64,000 nt of DNA, taken from contig NZ_DASUCC010000126.1 in the NCBI RefSeq assembly GCF_035762905.1, positions 13,475-77,474 of the forward strand, read 5' to 3'. The position numbers were made by a program, and so were the translations under genes. Source of the stretch: DASYTH01 sp035762905. Its GTDB lineage: Bacteria; Actinomycetota; Actinomycetes; Mycobacteriales; Pseudonocardiaceae. The stretch's first letter is position 1. The number at the start of each line of letters is the position of its first letter. Below the pieces are notes generated by a model. The model worked only from the letters and a program-made list of their open reading frames with translations, was not told the origin of the DNA and made no database searches. Of the stretch, positions 17,825-26,023 are shown piece by piece.

Positions 17825-18214
17825 ATGTTCGACAGTCTCCACATCGCCACCACCGGCGTCGCGGTCCATCGCAAGTGGCTGGACGCGGTCTCGGACAACC
17901 TCTCCAACATCAACAACGTGTCGCCGACCAACGGGGACGCGTTCCAGGAGCGGTTCGTGCGCGCGTCCGCGGTCAAGGGCGGCGGTGTCACGGTCACCGG
18001 GATCGAGGCCGGCGACGCGGCCGGCCGGGTGGTCTACGACCCGAACCACCCGTTGGCCGACGAGCAGGGCAACGTCAAGGTCCCGGACATGGACCTGGCC
18101 GACCAGATGGGCTACCTGATCATGGCCCAGCGCGGTTACCAGGCCAACCTGGCGGCCGCCGAGCGGGCCACCAATTCCTACCAGGCCGCACTGCAGTTGG
18201 GGAAGAACGTATGA
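17825..18214 (+). CDS. flgC: proximal rod protein FlgC
   Basis: A 129-residue rod subunit with IATTGVAVHRKWLDAVSDNL then SNINN at the N-terminus and MGYLIMAQRGYQANLAAAER at the C-terminus, both typical of FlgC. It starts two bases after the flgB stop and overlaps fliE by ATGA. Confidence 0.93.
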   Translation: MFDSLHIATTGVAVHRKWLDAVSDNLSNINNVSPTNGDAFQERFVRASAVKGGGVTVTGIEAGDAAGRVVYDPNHPLADEQGNVKVPDMDLADQMGYLIMAQRGYQANLAAAERATNSYQAALQLGKNV

Positions 18215-18522
18215 GCGCGATAGACGCCATCGGCGCGGTCGCCGGACCGCCCGCACCACTGGCCCGCATCACCGCCGACGATTCGTCGGCCACCGGCTCC
18301 GGCGACCGGTTCGGTGAGCTGATCGGCAAAGCGATCAACAACACCGAGCAGGTGCAGAACCGGGCCGACGAACTGGCCGTGCAGGCCGCCTCCGGCGACC
18401 TGGCCGACGCGCAGGAATACCTGGCCGCCGCCACCGAGGCCTCGCTGACCACTCAGCTGACCGTCGCGGTGCGCAACAAGGCCGTTGACGCCTTCAACGA
18501 GATCATGAGGCTGCAAGCATGA
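18211..18522 (+). CDS. fliE: MS ring-rod junction protein FliE
   Basis: A 103-residue adaptor between the FliF ring and the rod. The C-terminal half (DAQEYLAAATEASLTTQLTV then VRNKAVDAFNEIMRLQA) matches the conserved FliE end. The ATG overlaps the flgC stop (ATGA) and its stop overlaps the fliF start in the same way. Confidence 0.92.
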   Translation: MSAIDAIGAVAGPPAPLARITADDSSATGSGDRFGELIGKAINNTEQVQNRADELAVQAASGDLADAQEYLAAATEASLTTQLTVAVRNKAVDAFNEIMRLQA

Positions 18523-20147
18523 ACCTTGACCGCTTTCTGGTGCTGGGCCGGCGAGTGGTCGGCGGTTTCAAGGCGTTCTCCCTCGGGCAGAAGATCGTGG
18601 TGACGGCCAGCGTGCTGGCCATCGTCGCCGGCGTGGTGGCGTTCATCGCGTGGTCGTCCAAACCGGACTACGCGCCGCTGTTCTCGAACCTGGCGGCCAA
18701 GGACGCCGGTGCGATCGTGGAGAAGCTGGACTCGGCCGGGACGTCCTACGAGCTGACCGACGGCGGTCAGACGATCATGGTGCCCAAAGACCAGGTCTAC
18801 CAGCTGCGGCTGCAGATGAGCTCGGCCGGACTCCCGGCCGACAGCGACACCGGCTACGCGCTGCTGGACCAGCAGGGCGTGACCACCTCCGAGTTCATGC
18901 AGCAGGTCGGCTACCAGCGCGCGCTGGAGGGGGAGCTGACCAAGACGATCAAGTCCATCGACGGGGTGGCCAACGCCACCGTGCACCTGGCCATCCCCAA
19001 GAAGGACGTGTTCTCCGACGAGGCGAGCAAGCCCACCGCCGCGGTGATGGTGCAGTCCAACGGCAGCAAGCAGCTCGCCCCCGAGCAGGTGCAGGCCGTG
19101 GTCAACCTGGTCGCGTCCAGTGTGGAGGGACTGAACCCGGACGACGTCACGGTGGCCAACTCGGACGGCACCGTGCTCGCCGCGCCCGGCCAGACCGGCG
19201 CCGGCGCCACCTCCGGGCACGAGCAGCAGACCCAGGCCTTCGAGCAGCGGATGAGCACCTCGGTGCAGCAGATGCTCACCCAGGTGGTCGGCGCCGAGCA
19301 CGCGGTGGTCAAGGTGACCGCCGACCTGGACTTCGACCAGGTGGAGAGCAAGAGCCAGATCTACACCAGCGACCCGAACGCGGAACCGCTCTCGGAGAGC
19401 AACACCAACGAGACCTACAACGGCAACGGCACCGCCAATGGCGGTCTGCTCGGCCAGATCAACGGCATCACCGGCGGCAGCACCGGCAACGGCAACTACC
19501 AACAGGAGAAGTCGGTCCGGGACAACGCGGTCAACTCGGTGATCGAGAGCCGCAAGTCGGCGCCCGGCAAGGTGCGCAAGCTCGGTGTGGCGGTGCTGCT
19601 CGACTCGACCACCGCGGGCACCGTGGACATGGGGGCGATCGAGAACCTGGCCTCCTCGGCCGTCGGGCTGGACAGCACCCGCGGCGACACGATCGCGGTG
19701 TCGCGAATGCCGTTCGACCAGAGCGCGGCGGAGGCCAACCAGCAGGAGCTGGCCGCGGCCCAGGCCGCGGAGAACGAGGACCAGCTGTACTCGCTGATCA
19801 AGACCGGGATCGTGGCGGCCGGCGTGCTGGTGCTGCTGCTGATCACCTGGATCGCCGCGCGCCGCAGGCGCAAGCGCAACGCGGTCAACCGGGCCGAGCT
19901 GCGCAAGCTCGAGGAGCTCAAGGCCGAGCTGGAGCGCAGCCGGATCGCCGAGGAGATCAAGGCCGCGGAGCACCAGGCGAAGCTGATCTCCACCGGGGGC
20001 CCGGTGGCGGAGCTGCCGGCCGGTCCGGTCGAGCCGGACAACGGCCCGGAGGAGCACAAGCTCAAGGAGATCGAGGCGCTGGTGGACGACCAGCCCGACG
20101 AGGTAGCCCGGCTGCTGCGCAGCTGGCTGACGACGACGGGAGCCTGA
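18519..20147 (+). CDS. fliF: flagellar MS-ring protein FliF
   Basis: A 542-residue membrane ring protein and assembly platform. Membrane helices lie near residues 25-45 and 427-447, the latter followed by RRRRKR. Between them is the periplasmic-side ring-building region (VHLAIPKKDVFSDEASKPTA at about 155-175). The C-terminal cytoplasmic tail (EHKLKEIEALVDDQPDEVAR then LLRSWL) is the FliG-binding segment. ATGA overlap with fliE. Confidence 0.96.
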   Translation: MNLDRFLVLGRRVVGGFKAFSLGQKIVVTASVLAIVAGVVAFIAWSSKPDYAPLFSNLAAKDAGAIVEKLDSAGTSYELTDGGQTIMVPKDQVYQLRLQMSSAGLPADSDTGYALLDQQGVTTSEFMQQVGYQRALEGELTKTIKSIDGVANATVHLAIPKKDVFSDEASKPTAAVMVQSNGSKQLAPEQVQAVVNLVASSVEGLNPDDVTVANSDGTVLAAPGQTGAGATSGHEQQTQAFEQRMSTSVQQMLTQVVGAEHAVVKVTADLDFDQVESKSQIYTSDPNAEPLSESNTNETYNGNGTANGGLLGQINGITGGSTGNGNYQQEKSVRDNAVNSVIESRKSAPGKVRKLGVAVLLDSTTAGTVDMGAIENLASSAVGLDSTRGDTIAVSRMPFDQSAAEANQQELAAAQAAENEDQLYSLIKTGIVAAGVLVLLLITWIAARRRRKRNAVNRAELRKLEELKAELERSRIAEEIKAAEHQAKLISTGGPVAELPAGPVEPDNGPEEHKLKEIEALVDDQPDEVARLLRSWLTTTGA

Positions 20148-20150
20148 TCC

Positions 20151-21170
20151 ATGGCAACGGACCTGCGGCCGTCCCCGGCCGGGCTGCGCAAGGCGGCGGT
20201 GCTGCTGCTGCAGATGGGCAAGGAGGGCTCGGCCAAGCTGATGGCCCGGCTGCGCGAGGCCGAGGTGGAGGCGCTCTCCGCGGAGATCGTCCGGCTGGGC
20301 ACGGTGGACCGCGCGGTCACCAGCGCCGTGCTCGAGGAGTTCCACGCGATGGCCCGGGCGCGCAAGCACATCGCGCACGGCGGCATGGACTACGCCCGCG
20401 ACCTGCTGGTGCAGACGCTCGGCGCCGACCGGGCCGAGGAGATCGTCGGCCGGCTGTCGGCCAGCATGCTGGAGGCGCCGTTCCGCTCACTGCAGCGGGC
20501 CGACCCGCGCCAGGTGCTGTCGTTCCTGGCCGAGGAGCACCCGCAGACCATCGCGCTGGTGGTGGCGCACATGCCCGCCCAGCTCGCCTCGATGGTGCTC
20601 TCCGGCCTGTCCGCCGAGCGGCAGAGCGACGTGGCGCTGCGGGTGGCCACCATGAGCCGCACCTCGCCGGAGGTGGTCCGCAAGGTCGAGGCCATCATCG
20701 AGCGCAAGGTCTCCTCGCTGCTGCAGCCCAGTGACCTGTCCACGATCGGCGGCGTGAAGCCGTTGGTGGACATCATCAACCGGTCCGACCGGGTCACCGA
20801 GCGGTCCATTCTGGAGGGTCTGGCCGAGCGCGCGCCGGACCTGGCCGACGAGGTCCGCAGCCAGATGTTCATGTTCGACGACCTGGTCCACATCGACGAC
20901 CGCTCGATTCAGCTGCTGCTGCGTCAGGTGGAGCCGGTGGATCTGGCCACCGCCCTGAAGGGCGTGCGGGACGACGTGCGGGACAAGGTCACCCACAACC
21001 TGTCCGAACGGGCCGCGGAGAACCTGCTCGAGGAGATCCAGCTGCTGGGTGCGATTCGACTGCGCACCGTGGAGGAGGCCCAGGCCAAGATCATCTCGGT
21101 GATCCGCAGCCTGGAGGACTCCGGTCAGCTCGTGCTGCGGCGAGGTGATGATGACGAGTTCGTTGACTGA
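20151..21170 (+). CDS. fliG: flagellar motor switch protein FliG
   Basis: A 339-residue rotor protein that carries the torque-generating face. The N-terminal part (GLRKAAVLLLQMGKEGSAKL) binds FliF. The middle domain has EEHPQTIALVVAHM. The C-terminal domain has MFMFDDLVHIDDRSIQLLLR and the charged residues that face MotA, ending LLEEIQLLGAIRLRTVEEAQ. Starts three bases after the fliF stop. It partners with FliM and FliN from the operon at 29.9 kb. Confidence 0.96.
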   Translation: MATDLRPSPAGLRKAAVLLLQMGKEGSAKLMARLREAEVEALSAEIVRLGTVDRAVTSAVLEEFHAMARARKHIAHGGMDYARDLLVQTLGADRAEEIVGRLSASMLEAPFRSLQRADPRQVLSFLAEEHPQTIALVVAHMPAQLASMVLSGLSAERQSDVALRVATMSRTSPEVVRKVEAIIERKVSSLLQPSDLSTIGGVKPLVDIINRSDRVTERSILEGLAERAPDLADEVRSQMFMFDDLVHIDDRSIQLLLRQVEPVDLATALKGVRDDVRDKVTHNLSERAAENLLEEIQLLGAIRLRTVEEAQAKIISVIRSLEDSGQLVLRRGDDDEFVD

Positions 21171-21816
21171 CTGGAACGCGGCCGTCGTGTCGCCCGAGGT
21201 CGCCCAGACCGCCGTTCCCTACCAGGTCGGTGCGGTCGCCTCGGACACCCAGGGCACCAACTCGGTCGCCGCCATCGCCCGCGCCGAGGGCTACGCCGTC
21301 GGCTGGTCCCAGGGCATGCGGGAGGCGCGGGAGAGCACCAACGCCGCCCGCCGCCGGGCCGAGCAGGAGATGTACCAGATGCTGCGCAGGCGCGACCAGC
21401 TCGCCAAGCGCAGCCTGCGGGCGCTGGCCTCGTCCTCCGGTGAGGTGCGCACGGTGACCGTGCAGCGCACCGAGGAGATCACCGAGTTCATCGTGGCCGA
21501 GGCGATCGACCTGGCCGAGGCCATTCTGGGTGCCGCGCTGTCCGCCGACGTGCTGGCGATCACCCGCAACGCCGTCGCCCGGGCGCTGAAGGAGCTTCCG
21601 GTGACCGGTCCCGCGGTGACCGTGCGGCTCAACCCGGACGACCACACCGAGCTGACCGCCACCGACTTCAGCGACGTGGTCGGGGTCCAGGAGGTTTCCC
21701 TGGTCGCCGACCCGGACCTGGCTCCTGGCGACGCCGTGGCGACGAACGCGGTGAGCACGGTCGAGGTCACGGTGGCCGGGGCGCTGGCCCGGGTGCGGAA
21801 GGAACTGGCCTCATGA
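21145..21816 (+). CDS. fliH: flagellar export ATPase regulator FliH
   Basis: A 223-residue predicted helical regulator of the FliI ATPase. It shows an Arg/Glu-rich coiled segment (MREARESTNAARRRAEQEMY) around residues 58-77 and a C-terminal domain (VTVRLNPDDHTELTATDFSD) like the V-ATPase E-subunit fold found in FliH. It overlaps fliG by about 20 bases; possible starts are GTG 21145, ATG 21148 and ATG 21151. Identity is supported mainly by order (fliG-fliH-fliI-fliJ). Confidence 0.85.
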   Translation: MMMTSSLTDWNAAVVSPEVAQTAVPYQVGAVASDTQGTNSVAAIARAEGYAVGWSQGMREARESTNAARRRAEQEMYQMLRRRDQLAKRSLRALASSSGEVRTVTVQRTEEITEFIVAEAIDLAEAILGAALSADVLAITRNAVARALKELPVTGPAVTVRLNPDDHTELTATDFSDVVGVQEVSLVADPDLAPGDAVATNAVSTVEVTVAGALARVRKELAS

Positions 21817-21911
21817 GCGAGCTTGCGAGCGAACGAATCGACACTGCCCCGGCGCCGAGCCTGCGAGGCGGCGGGGATATGCGGCACCGAGCTTGCGAGG
21901 TGCCGTCATGA
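21813..21911 (+). CDS. 32-codon bridging ORF between fliH and fliI
   Basis: An ORF that starts with ATG overlapping the fliH stop (ATGA at 21813-21816) and ends with TGA overlapping the fliI ATG (ATGA at 21908-21911). Its sequence is built on three copies of CGAGCYTGCGAG. It could act as a translational relay that keeps ribosomes coupled from fliH to fliI across a repeat insertion, rather than encode a functional peptide. I cannot show that it is translated. Confidence 0.35.
   Translation: MSELASERIDTAPAPSLRGGGDMRHRACEVPS
21818..21899 (+). repeat. three CGAGCYTGCGAG repeat units between fliH and fliI
   Basis: CGAGCTTGCGAG at 21818-21829, CGAGCCTGCGAG at 21856-21867 and CGAGCTTGCGAG at 21888-21899, spaced 38 and 32 bases. 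The first unit is extended as GAGCGAGCTTGCGAGCGAAC, partly palindromic. This looks like a dispersed actinobacterial repeat lodged at a gene junction. Confidence 0.6.
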
Positions 21912-23224
21912 TTCCGATTGTCAAGGAGCGGCTGGCCGGCGTGCGGTTCGTGACCGGACCGCAGGTGTTCGGCCGGGTTTCCGGCGTGGTCGGGTTGGCC
22001 GTTTCGGTGGCCGGTCTGCCGGCCCGGGTCGGCGACCTGGTCCGGATCGGCGGGTCGGCGGACCTGCTTGCCGAGGTGGTGTCGCTGGACACCGACCGGG
22101 TGGTGTGCCTGCCGCTCGGTCCGCTCGGCGGCGTGGGGATCGGCAACCCGGTGGTGAACACCGGCCGCCCGTTGCAGATCGGCGTGGCCGAGTCGCTGCG
22201 CGGCCGGGTGCTCGACGGGCTCGGCCGGCCGATGGACGGCGGCCCGCCACTCGGTGAGGTGGTCCGGGTTCCGGTGGACCTGCCCCCGCCGTCGGCGCTG
22301 GAGCGCGACCTGATCAGCAAGCCGATGCAACTCGGCGTCCGGGCCATGGACACCGCCGTGCCGGTCGGGCAGGGCCAGCGGGTGGGCATCTTCGCCGGGT
22401 CCGGCGTCGGCAAGTCCAGCCTGCTGTCCATGATCGCCCGGGGTACCGCGGCCGAGATCAACGTGGTCGCCTTGATCGGTGAGCGCGGCCGGGAGGTCCG
22501 TGAGTTCCTGGAGCACGACCTCGGCCCGGAGGGCCTGGCCCGCTCGGTGGTCGTGGTGGCCACCTCGGACCAGCCGCCGCTGGTGCGGCTGCGCGCCGGG
22601 TTCGTGGCGACCCGGATCGCCGAGTGGTTCCGCGACCGCGGCAGCGACGTGCTGCTGATGATGGACAGCCTCACCCGGATCGCCATGGCGCAGCGCGAGG
22701 TCGGCCTTTCGGCCGGCGAGCCGCCGGCCACCCGGGGTTTCCCGCCGTCGGTGTTCGCCCTGCTGCCCACCCTGCTCGAGCGGGCCGGCCCGGCGCCGGT
22801 CGGCAGCATCACCGGCCTCTACACGGTGCTGGTGGAGGGCGACGACCACAACGAGCCGATCGCCGACGCCGCCCGGTCCATTTTGGACGGACACGTGGTG
22901 CTGGACCGCCGGCTGGCCACCGCAGGCCACTTCCCGAGCATCGAGCTGCTCGAGTCGGTGTCCCGGGTGACCGGCAAGGTCACCACGCCGGAGCAGCGGG
23001 CCGACCTGAACGAGCTGCGCCGGCTGCTGGCCGCCCGCCGGGACGTGCGCGAGCTGGTGGAGATCGGCGCCTACGTGCCGGGCACCAACGCCGACGCGGA
23101 CCGGGCGCTGGCCCTGTGGCCGCGGATCAACGACTTCCTCCGCCAGGAGATCGACGAGCAGGTGCCCGCCGAGCAGTCCTGGCAGCAGCTTTCCGCACTA
23201 CTGCACAACGGGGAGATTCACTGA
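21908..23224 (+). CDS. fliI: flagellar type III export ATPase FliI
   Basis: A 438-residue F1-beta-like ATPase that energises substrate unloading at the export gate. Walker A is GSGVGKSS at about residues 163-170, Walker B DVLLMMDSLTR at about 248, and the family motif PPATRGFPPSVFALLP follows. The ATG at 21908 is preferred over an in-frame TTG at 21893. Its stop overlaps the fliJ ATG. Confidence 0.96.
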   Translation: MIPIVKERLAGVRFVTGPQVFGRVSGVVGLAVSVAGLPARVGDLVRIGGSADLLAEVVSLDTDRVVCLPLGPLGGVGIGNPVVNTGRPLQIGVAESLRGRVLDGLGRPMDGGPPLGEVVRVPVDLPPPSALERDLISKPMQLGVRAMDTAVPVGQGQRVGIFAGSGVGKSSLLSMIARGTAAEINVVALIGERGREVREFLEHDLGPEGLARSVVVVATSDQPPLVRLRAGFVATRIAEWFRDRGSDVLLMMDSLTRIAMAQREVGLSAGEPPATRGFPPSVFALLPTLLERAGPAPVGSITGLYTVLVEGDDHNEPIADAARSILDGHVVLDRRLATAGHFPSIELLESVSRVTGKVTTPEQRADLNELRRLLAARRDVRELVEIGAYVPGTNADADRALALWPRINDFLRQEIDEQVPAEQSWQQLSALLHNGEIH

Positions 23225-23646
23225 TGGTCGCATCGAGACTTGTCGCGGTGCTGCGCGCCCGCCGGGTCCAGGAGGACGTGGCCCGCGGCGACGTGGCCAG
23301 GGCCAACGCCGAGGTCGACGAGGCCAGCTCCCGCACGGCCGAACGGGCCGGGGCGGTGGACCGCTGGTCCGGACCGGACGACGGCTCCAACACGGGCTTC
23401 CTGGCCTCGGTGGCGGCCGGCCGGGCGCTGGTCGACGCACTGTCCGCGGCCACCGCCGCCGAGCGGTCCGTTCGGGCCGAGGCGGATGTCAGCCGGGACC
23501 GGCTGCTCGCGGCGTCCCAGCGCCGGCGCAGCGTGGAGAAGCTGGTCGAGCGGGCCGCCGCGGCGCACCGGCAGCACGAACTGGCCACCGAACAACGAGT
23601 AGTGGACGACCTGGCCACCGGCCGGCGGACCGGAGAGGCACGATGA
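23224..23646 (+). CDS. fliJ: flagellar export protein FliJ
   Basis: A 140-residue, highly charged helical protein (AVLRARRVQEDVARGDVARA; RRRSVEKLVERAAAAHRQHE). It is expected to form the coiled coil that inserts into the FliI hexamer. The assignment rests on position between fliI and the hydrolase gene, and on coiled-coil character. ATGA overlap with fliI and with the next gene. Confidence 0.82.
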   Translation: MVASRLVAVLRARRVQEDVARGDVARANAEVDEASSRTAERAGAVDRWSGPDDGSNTGFLASVAAGRALVDALSAATAAERSVRAEADVSRDRLLAASQRRRSVEKLVERAAAAHRQHELATEQRVVDDLATGRRTGEAR

Positions 23647-24602
23647 ACGCAATCACGGATATCGCCGCGCGGATCCAGCAGCTGAACAACCTGCTGCCGA
23701 CCCAGCTTCGGCCCGTGCAGTCGGCGGACACGAAGTCCGCCAACGACTTCGCCGCCATGCTGACCTCCGCGCTCGGCCGGGCCGGGGACAACGGCGCGAC
23801 CGGCGTGGTCGCCCAGAACGGCGTGGCCGGATCCGACGTGGTCAGCGGCGCGCAGAAGTACATCGGCGTGCCCTACGTGTGGGGCGGCACCGACCCGAAG
23901 ACCGGCCTGGACTGCTCGGGTCTGGTTCAGCGGGTCTACGGCGACCTCGGCATCGACCTGCCCCGGGTGAGCCGCGACCAGGCCAAGGTCGGCCAGCCGG
24001 TGGCCAGCCTGGACCAGGCGCAGCCGGGTGACCTGCTGGCGTTCGGCAGCCCGGTCCGGCACATCGGCATCTACGTCGGCGACGGCAAGATGATCCACGC
24101 CCCGGAGCCGGGTGCCTCGGTGCGGGTGCAGAACGTCTACGAGACGCCGACCGCCATCCGCCGGGTGGTGCCCAACGCGACCGGCGTGACCGCCGCCGCC
24201 CCGGCCGCGTCCGGCGGCAGCGGCCCGTACGCCGACCTGTTCACCGCGGCGACCGCCAAGTACGGCCTGCCGCAGGGCCTGCTCTCGGCCGTGGCCAAGC
24301 AGGAGTCGAACTACAACCCGAACGCGGTCAGCGGCGCGGGCGCCCGCGGGCTGATGCAGATCATGCCGGCCACCGCGGCCGGGCTTGGCGTCAACCCGAT
24401 GGACCCGACCCAGGCCGTGGACGGCGCCGCCCGGCTGCTGTCCGGCCACCTGAACAAGTTCGGCTCGGTGCCGCTGGCGCTGGCGGCCTACAACGCCGGC
24501 CCGGGCGCGGTGCAGAAGCACAACGGCATCCCGCCGTACCAGGAGACCCAGAACTACGTGCGCAAGATCATGGCCAACCTGAGCTCGGGAGCGGCGGCAT
24601 GA
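23643..24602 (+). CDS. flagellar peptidoglycan hydrolase with NlpC/P60 and lytic transglycosylase domains
   Basis: A 319-residue protein with two wall-cutting domains. An N-terminal part of about 60 residues is followed by NlpC/P60 (about 65-175) with Cys91 in LDCSGLVQ, His140 in RHIGIYVG and His152. A SLT lytic transglycosylase domain (about 198-315) has catalytic Glu221 in AVAKQESNYNP, then ARGLMQIMPATA and LALAAYNAGPGAV. There is no Sec signal peptide, and it sits between fliJ and fliK, so it is probably exported by the flagellar machine to open the wall for the rod, doing the job of FlgJ, which is absent. The two specificities (peptide and glycan) in one rod-stage enzyme are notable. Confidence 0.9.
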   Translation: MNAITDIAARIQQLNNLLPTQLRPVQSADTKSANDFAAMLTSALGRAGDNGATGVVAQNGVAGSDVVSGAQKYIGVPYVWGGTDPKTGLDCSGLVQRVYGDLGIDLPRVSRDQAKVGQPVASLDQAQPGDLLAFGSPVRHIGIYVGDGKMIHAPEPGASVRVQNVYETPTAIRRVVPNATGVTAAAPAASGGSGPYADLFTAATAKYGLPQGLLSAVAKQESNYNPNAVSGAGARGLMQIMPATAAGLGVNPMDPTQAVDGAARLLSGHLNKFGSVPLALAAYNAGPGAVQKHNGIPPYQETQNYVRKIMANLSSGAAA

Positions 24603-26008
24603 CCCAGCCCCTGACCCTCGGCCCGAAGCCGGCACCCGCCACCCCGGGCAGCCCGGCCGACACGCCGGCCGACACCGCCGAGCAGGCGACCGCGTTCGAG
24701 TCGCTCCTGCTGGCCCTGACCGGCACCGTGCCCCCGGCCGTCGTCACCGACCCAGCCGCCGGCCTGGCCACCGGACCCGGCCCGGCCGCCGGCACCGGCA
24801 CTGGCCTGACGGCCGGCACCAGCCTGACCGCCGACCTGACCTCGGGAATCGGCCCGGCCGCTGGCGCCGGTCAGGTCGCTGGCCCCGGTCAAGATGCTGG
24901 CACCGGTCAGGTCGCTGGCCCCGGTCAGATGGCTGGCATCGGTCACATATCTGACACCGGTCACATATCTGGCCCTGGTCAAGATGCTGGCACCGGACAC
25001 ATGGCTGGCACTGGTCAGATGGCTGGTCCCGGTCAGGTTTCTGGCGCCGGCCTGGCTGCTGGCGCCGGTCAGGTTGCTGGCTTCGGTCAAGCTGCTGGCA
25101 CCGGTCCGGTTTCTGGCGCCGGTCAGATGGCTGGCGCTGGTCAGGTGGCTGTTCCTGGTCAGATGGCTGGTGCCGGTCAGGTTTCTGGCACCGGTCTGGC
25201 TGCTGGCGCCGGTCAGGTTGCTGGCTTCGGTCAAGCTGCTGGTACCGGTCAGGGCGCTGGTGCTGGTCAGGTTGCTGGCTTCGGTCAAGCTGCTGGCACC
25301 GCGCCGGCCGGCTCGGCGTCCGTGCCGTCCGATGCTGCACCCACACCGCTTCCGGTCGGCTCCGTGCCGGCCGGTTCCCCGGTGGCCGCCTCTCCCGCGG
25401 CCGGCCACCTCGAAGACCCGTCGGCCGTCCCGGATGGTTCGCTGTGGATGGAGTTCCACTCCGGGACGGCCGACGGCCCTGCCACGGGCACTGTGTCCAC
25501 TGTGGATGGTGGGCCGGTGGCCGGGCAGCCGCTGCCGGTCTCGCCGGCGCCGGCCCAGCAGCCGGCCGCGGTCGCCCCGGCGGCCCGGACCGAACCGGCC
25601 GCCGCCCCGCCGCCCGCCGAGCAGTTGGCCGCCGAGATCGTGCCGCTGCGCTCCCGGGACGGCGAGCACAAGCTGACCGTGCACCTGCACCCGGTCGACC
25701 TCGGCCCGATCACCGTCACCGCACAGGTGCGGGGCAACGACATCCAGCTCGACCTGGGCGGGGCCACCGAAGGCGCCCGCGAGGCGCTGCGGGCCGCACT
25801 GCCGGAGCTGCGCCGCGAGCTGGAGCGGGCCGGGTTCGACTCGTGCCTGCTCAACACCGGCACCGGCGGGGCCCGGGAGGACCGCCGCCCGCCGCACTGG
25901 CAGCGGCCCGCGGCCACCGAGCCGCTCGCCGGCCCGGCCGCACCCGAGCCGGTCGCCGCGACCCCCGTCCGTTCCCGTACCGCCGGCGTGCTCGACCTGC
26001 ACGCCTGA
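24599..26008 (+). CDS. fliK: flagellar hook-length control protein FliK with hexapeptide repeat tract
   Basis: The 469-residue product has a short N-terminus, a tract of 24 hexapeptide units of the type G-x-G-Q-[VMA]-[AS] (residues 89-232), a Pro/Ala-rich linker, and a C-terminal FliK domain (about 340-425) with HKLTVHLHPVDLGPITVTAQ, the family's conserved core. FliK sets hook length as a ruler and switches export specificity through its C-terminal domain. The repeat tract has lower GC at third positions (GCT, GGT, TCT, CAA) than the rest of the gene. Starts by ATGA overlap with the hydrolase gene. Confidence 0.88.
   Translation: MTQPLTLGPKPAPATPGSPADTPADTAEQATAFESLLLALTGTVPPAVVTDPAAGLATGPGPAAGTGTGLTAGTSLTADLTSGIGPAAGAGQVAGPGQDAGTGQVAGPGQMAGIGHISDTGHISGPGQDAGTGHMAGTGQMAGPGQVSGAGLAAGAGQVAGFGQAAGTGPVSGAGQMAGAGQVAVPGQMAGAGQVSGTGLAAGAGQVAGFGQAAGTGQGAGAGQVAGFGQAAGTAPAGSASVPSDAAPTPLPVGSVPAGSPVAASPAAGHLEDPSAVPDGSLWMEFHSGTADGPATGTVSTVDGGPVAGQPLPVSPAPAQQPAAVAPAARTEPAAAPPPAEQLAAEIVPLRSRDGEHKLTVHLHPVDLGPITVTAQVRGNDIQLDLGGATEGAREALRAALPELRRELERAGFDSCLLNTGTGGAREDRRPPHWQRPAATEPLAGPAAPEPVAATPVRSRTAGVLDLHA
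24863..25294 (+). repeat. 24 x 18-bp in-frame tandem repeat inside fliK
   Basis: Each 18-bp unit encodes six residues. Units 10-15 are repeated as units 18-23 with few changes, which implies a 144-bp (8-unit) duplication. All units keep the frame. Expansion or loss would change FliK length in steps of six residues. Confidence 0.9.
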
Positions 26009-26023
26009 TCCAGGAGAGAAGCC

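Noticed and set aside
24863..25294. Possible CRISPR-like or satellite array
   Set aside because: Units are contiguous 18-mers with no spacers and are in frame inside fliK, so it is a coding repeat.
24744..25346. Gln/Arg/Asp-rich minus-strand repeat ORF opposite fliK
   Set aside because: It exists only because the 18-bp repeat keeps every frame open; no start signal or family.
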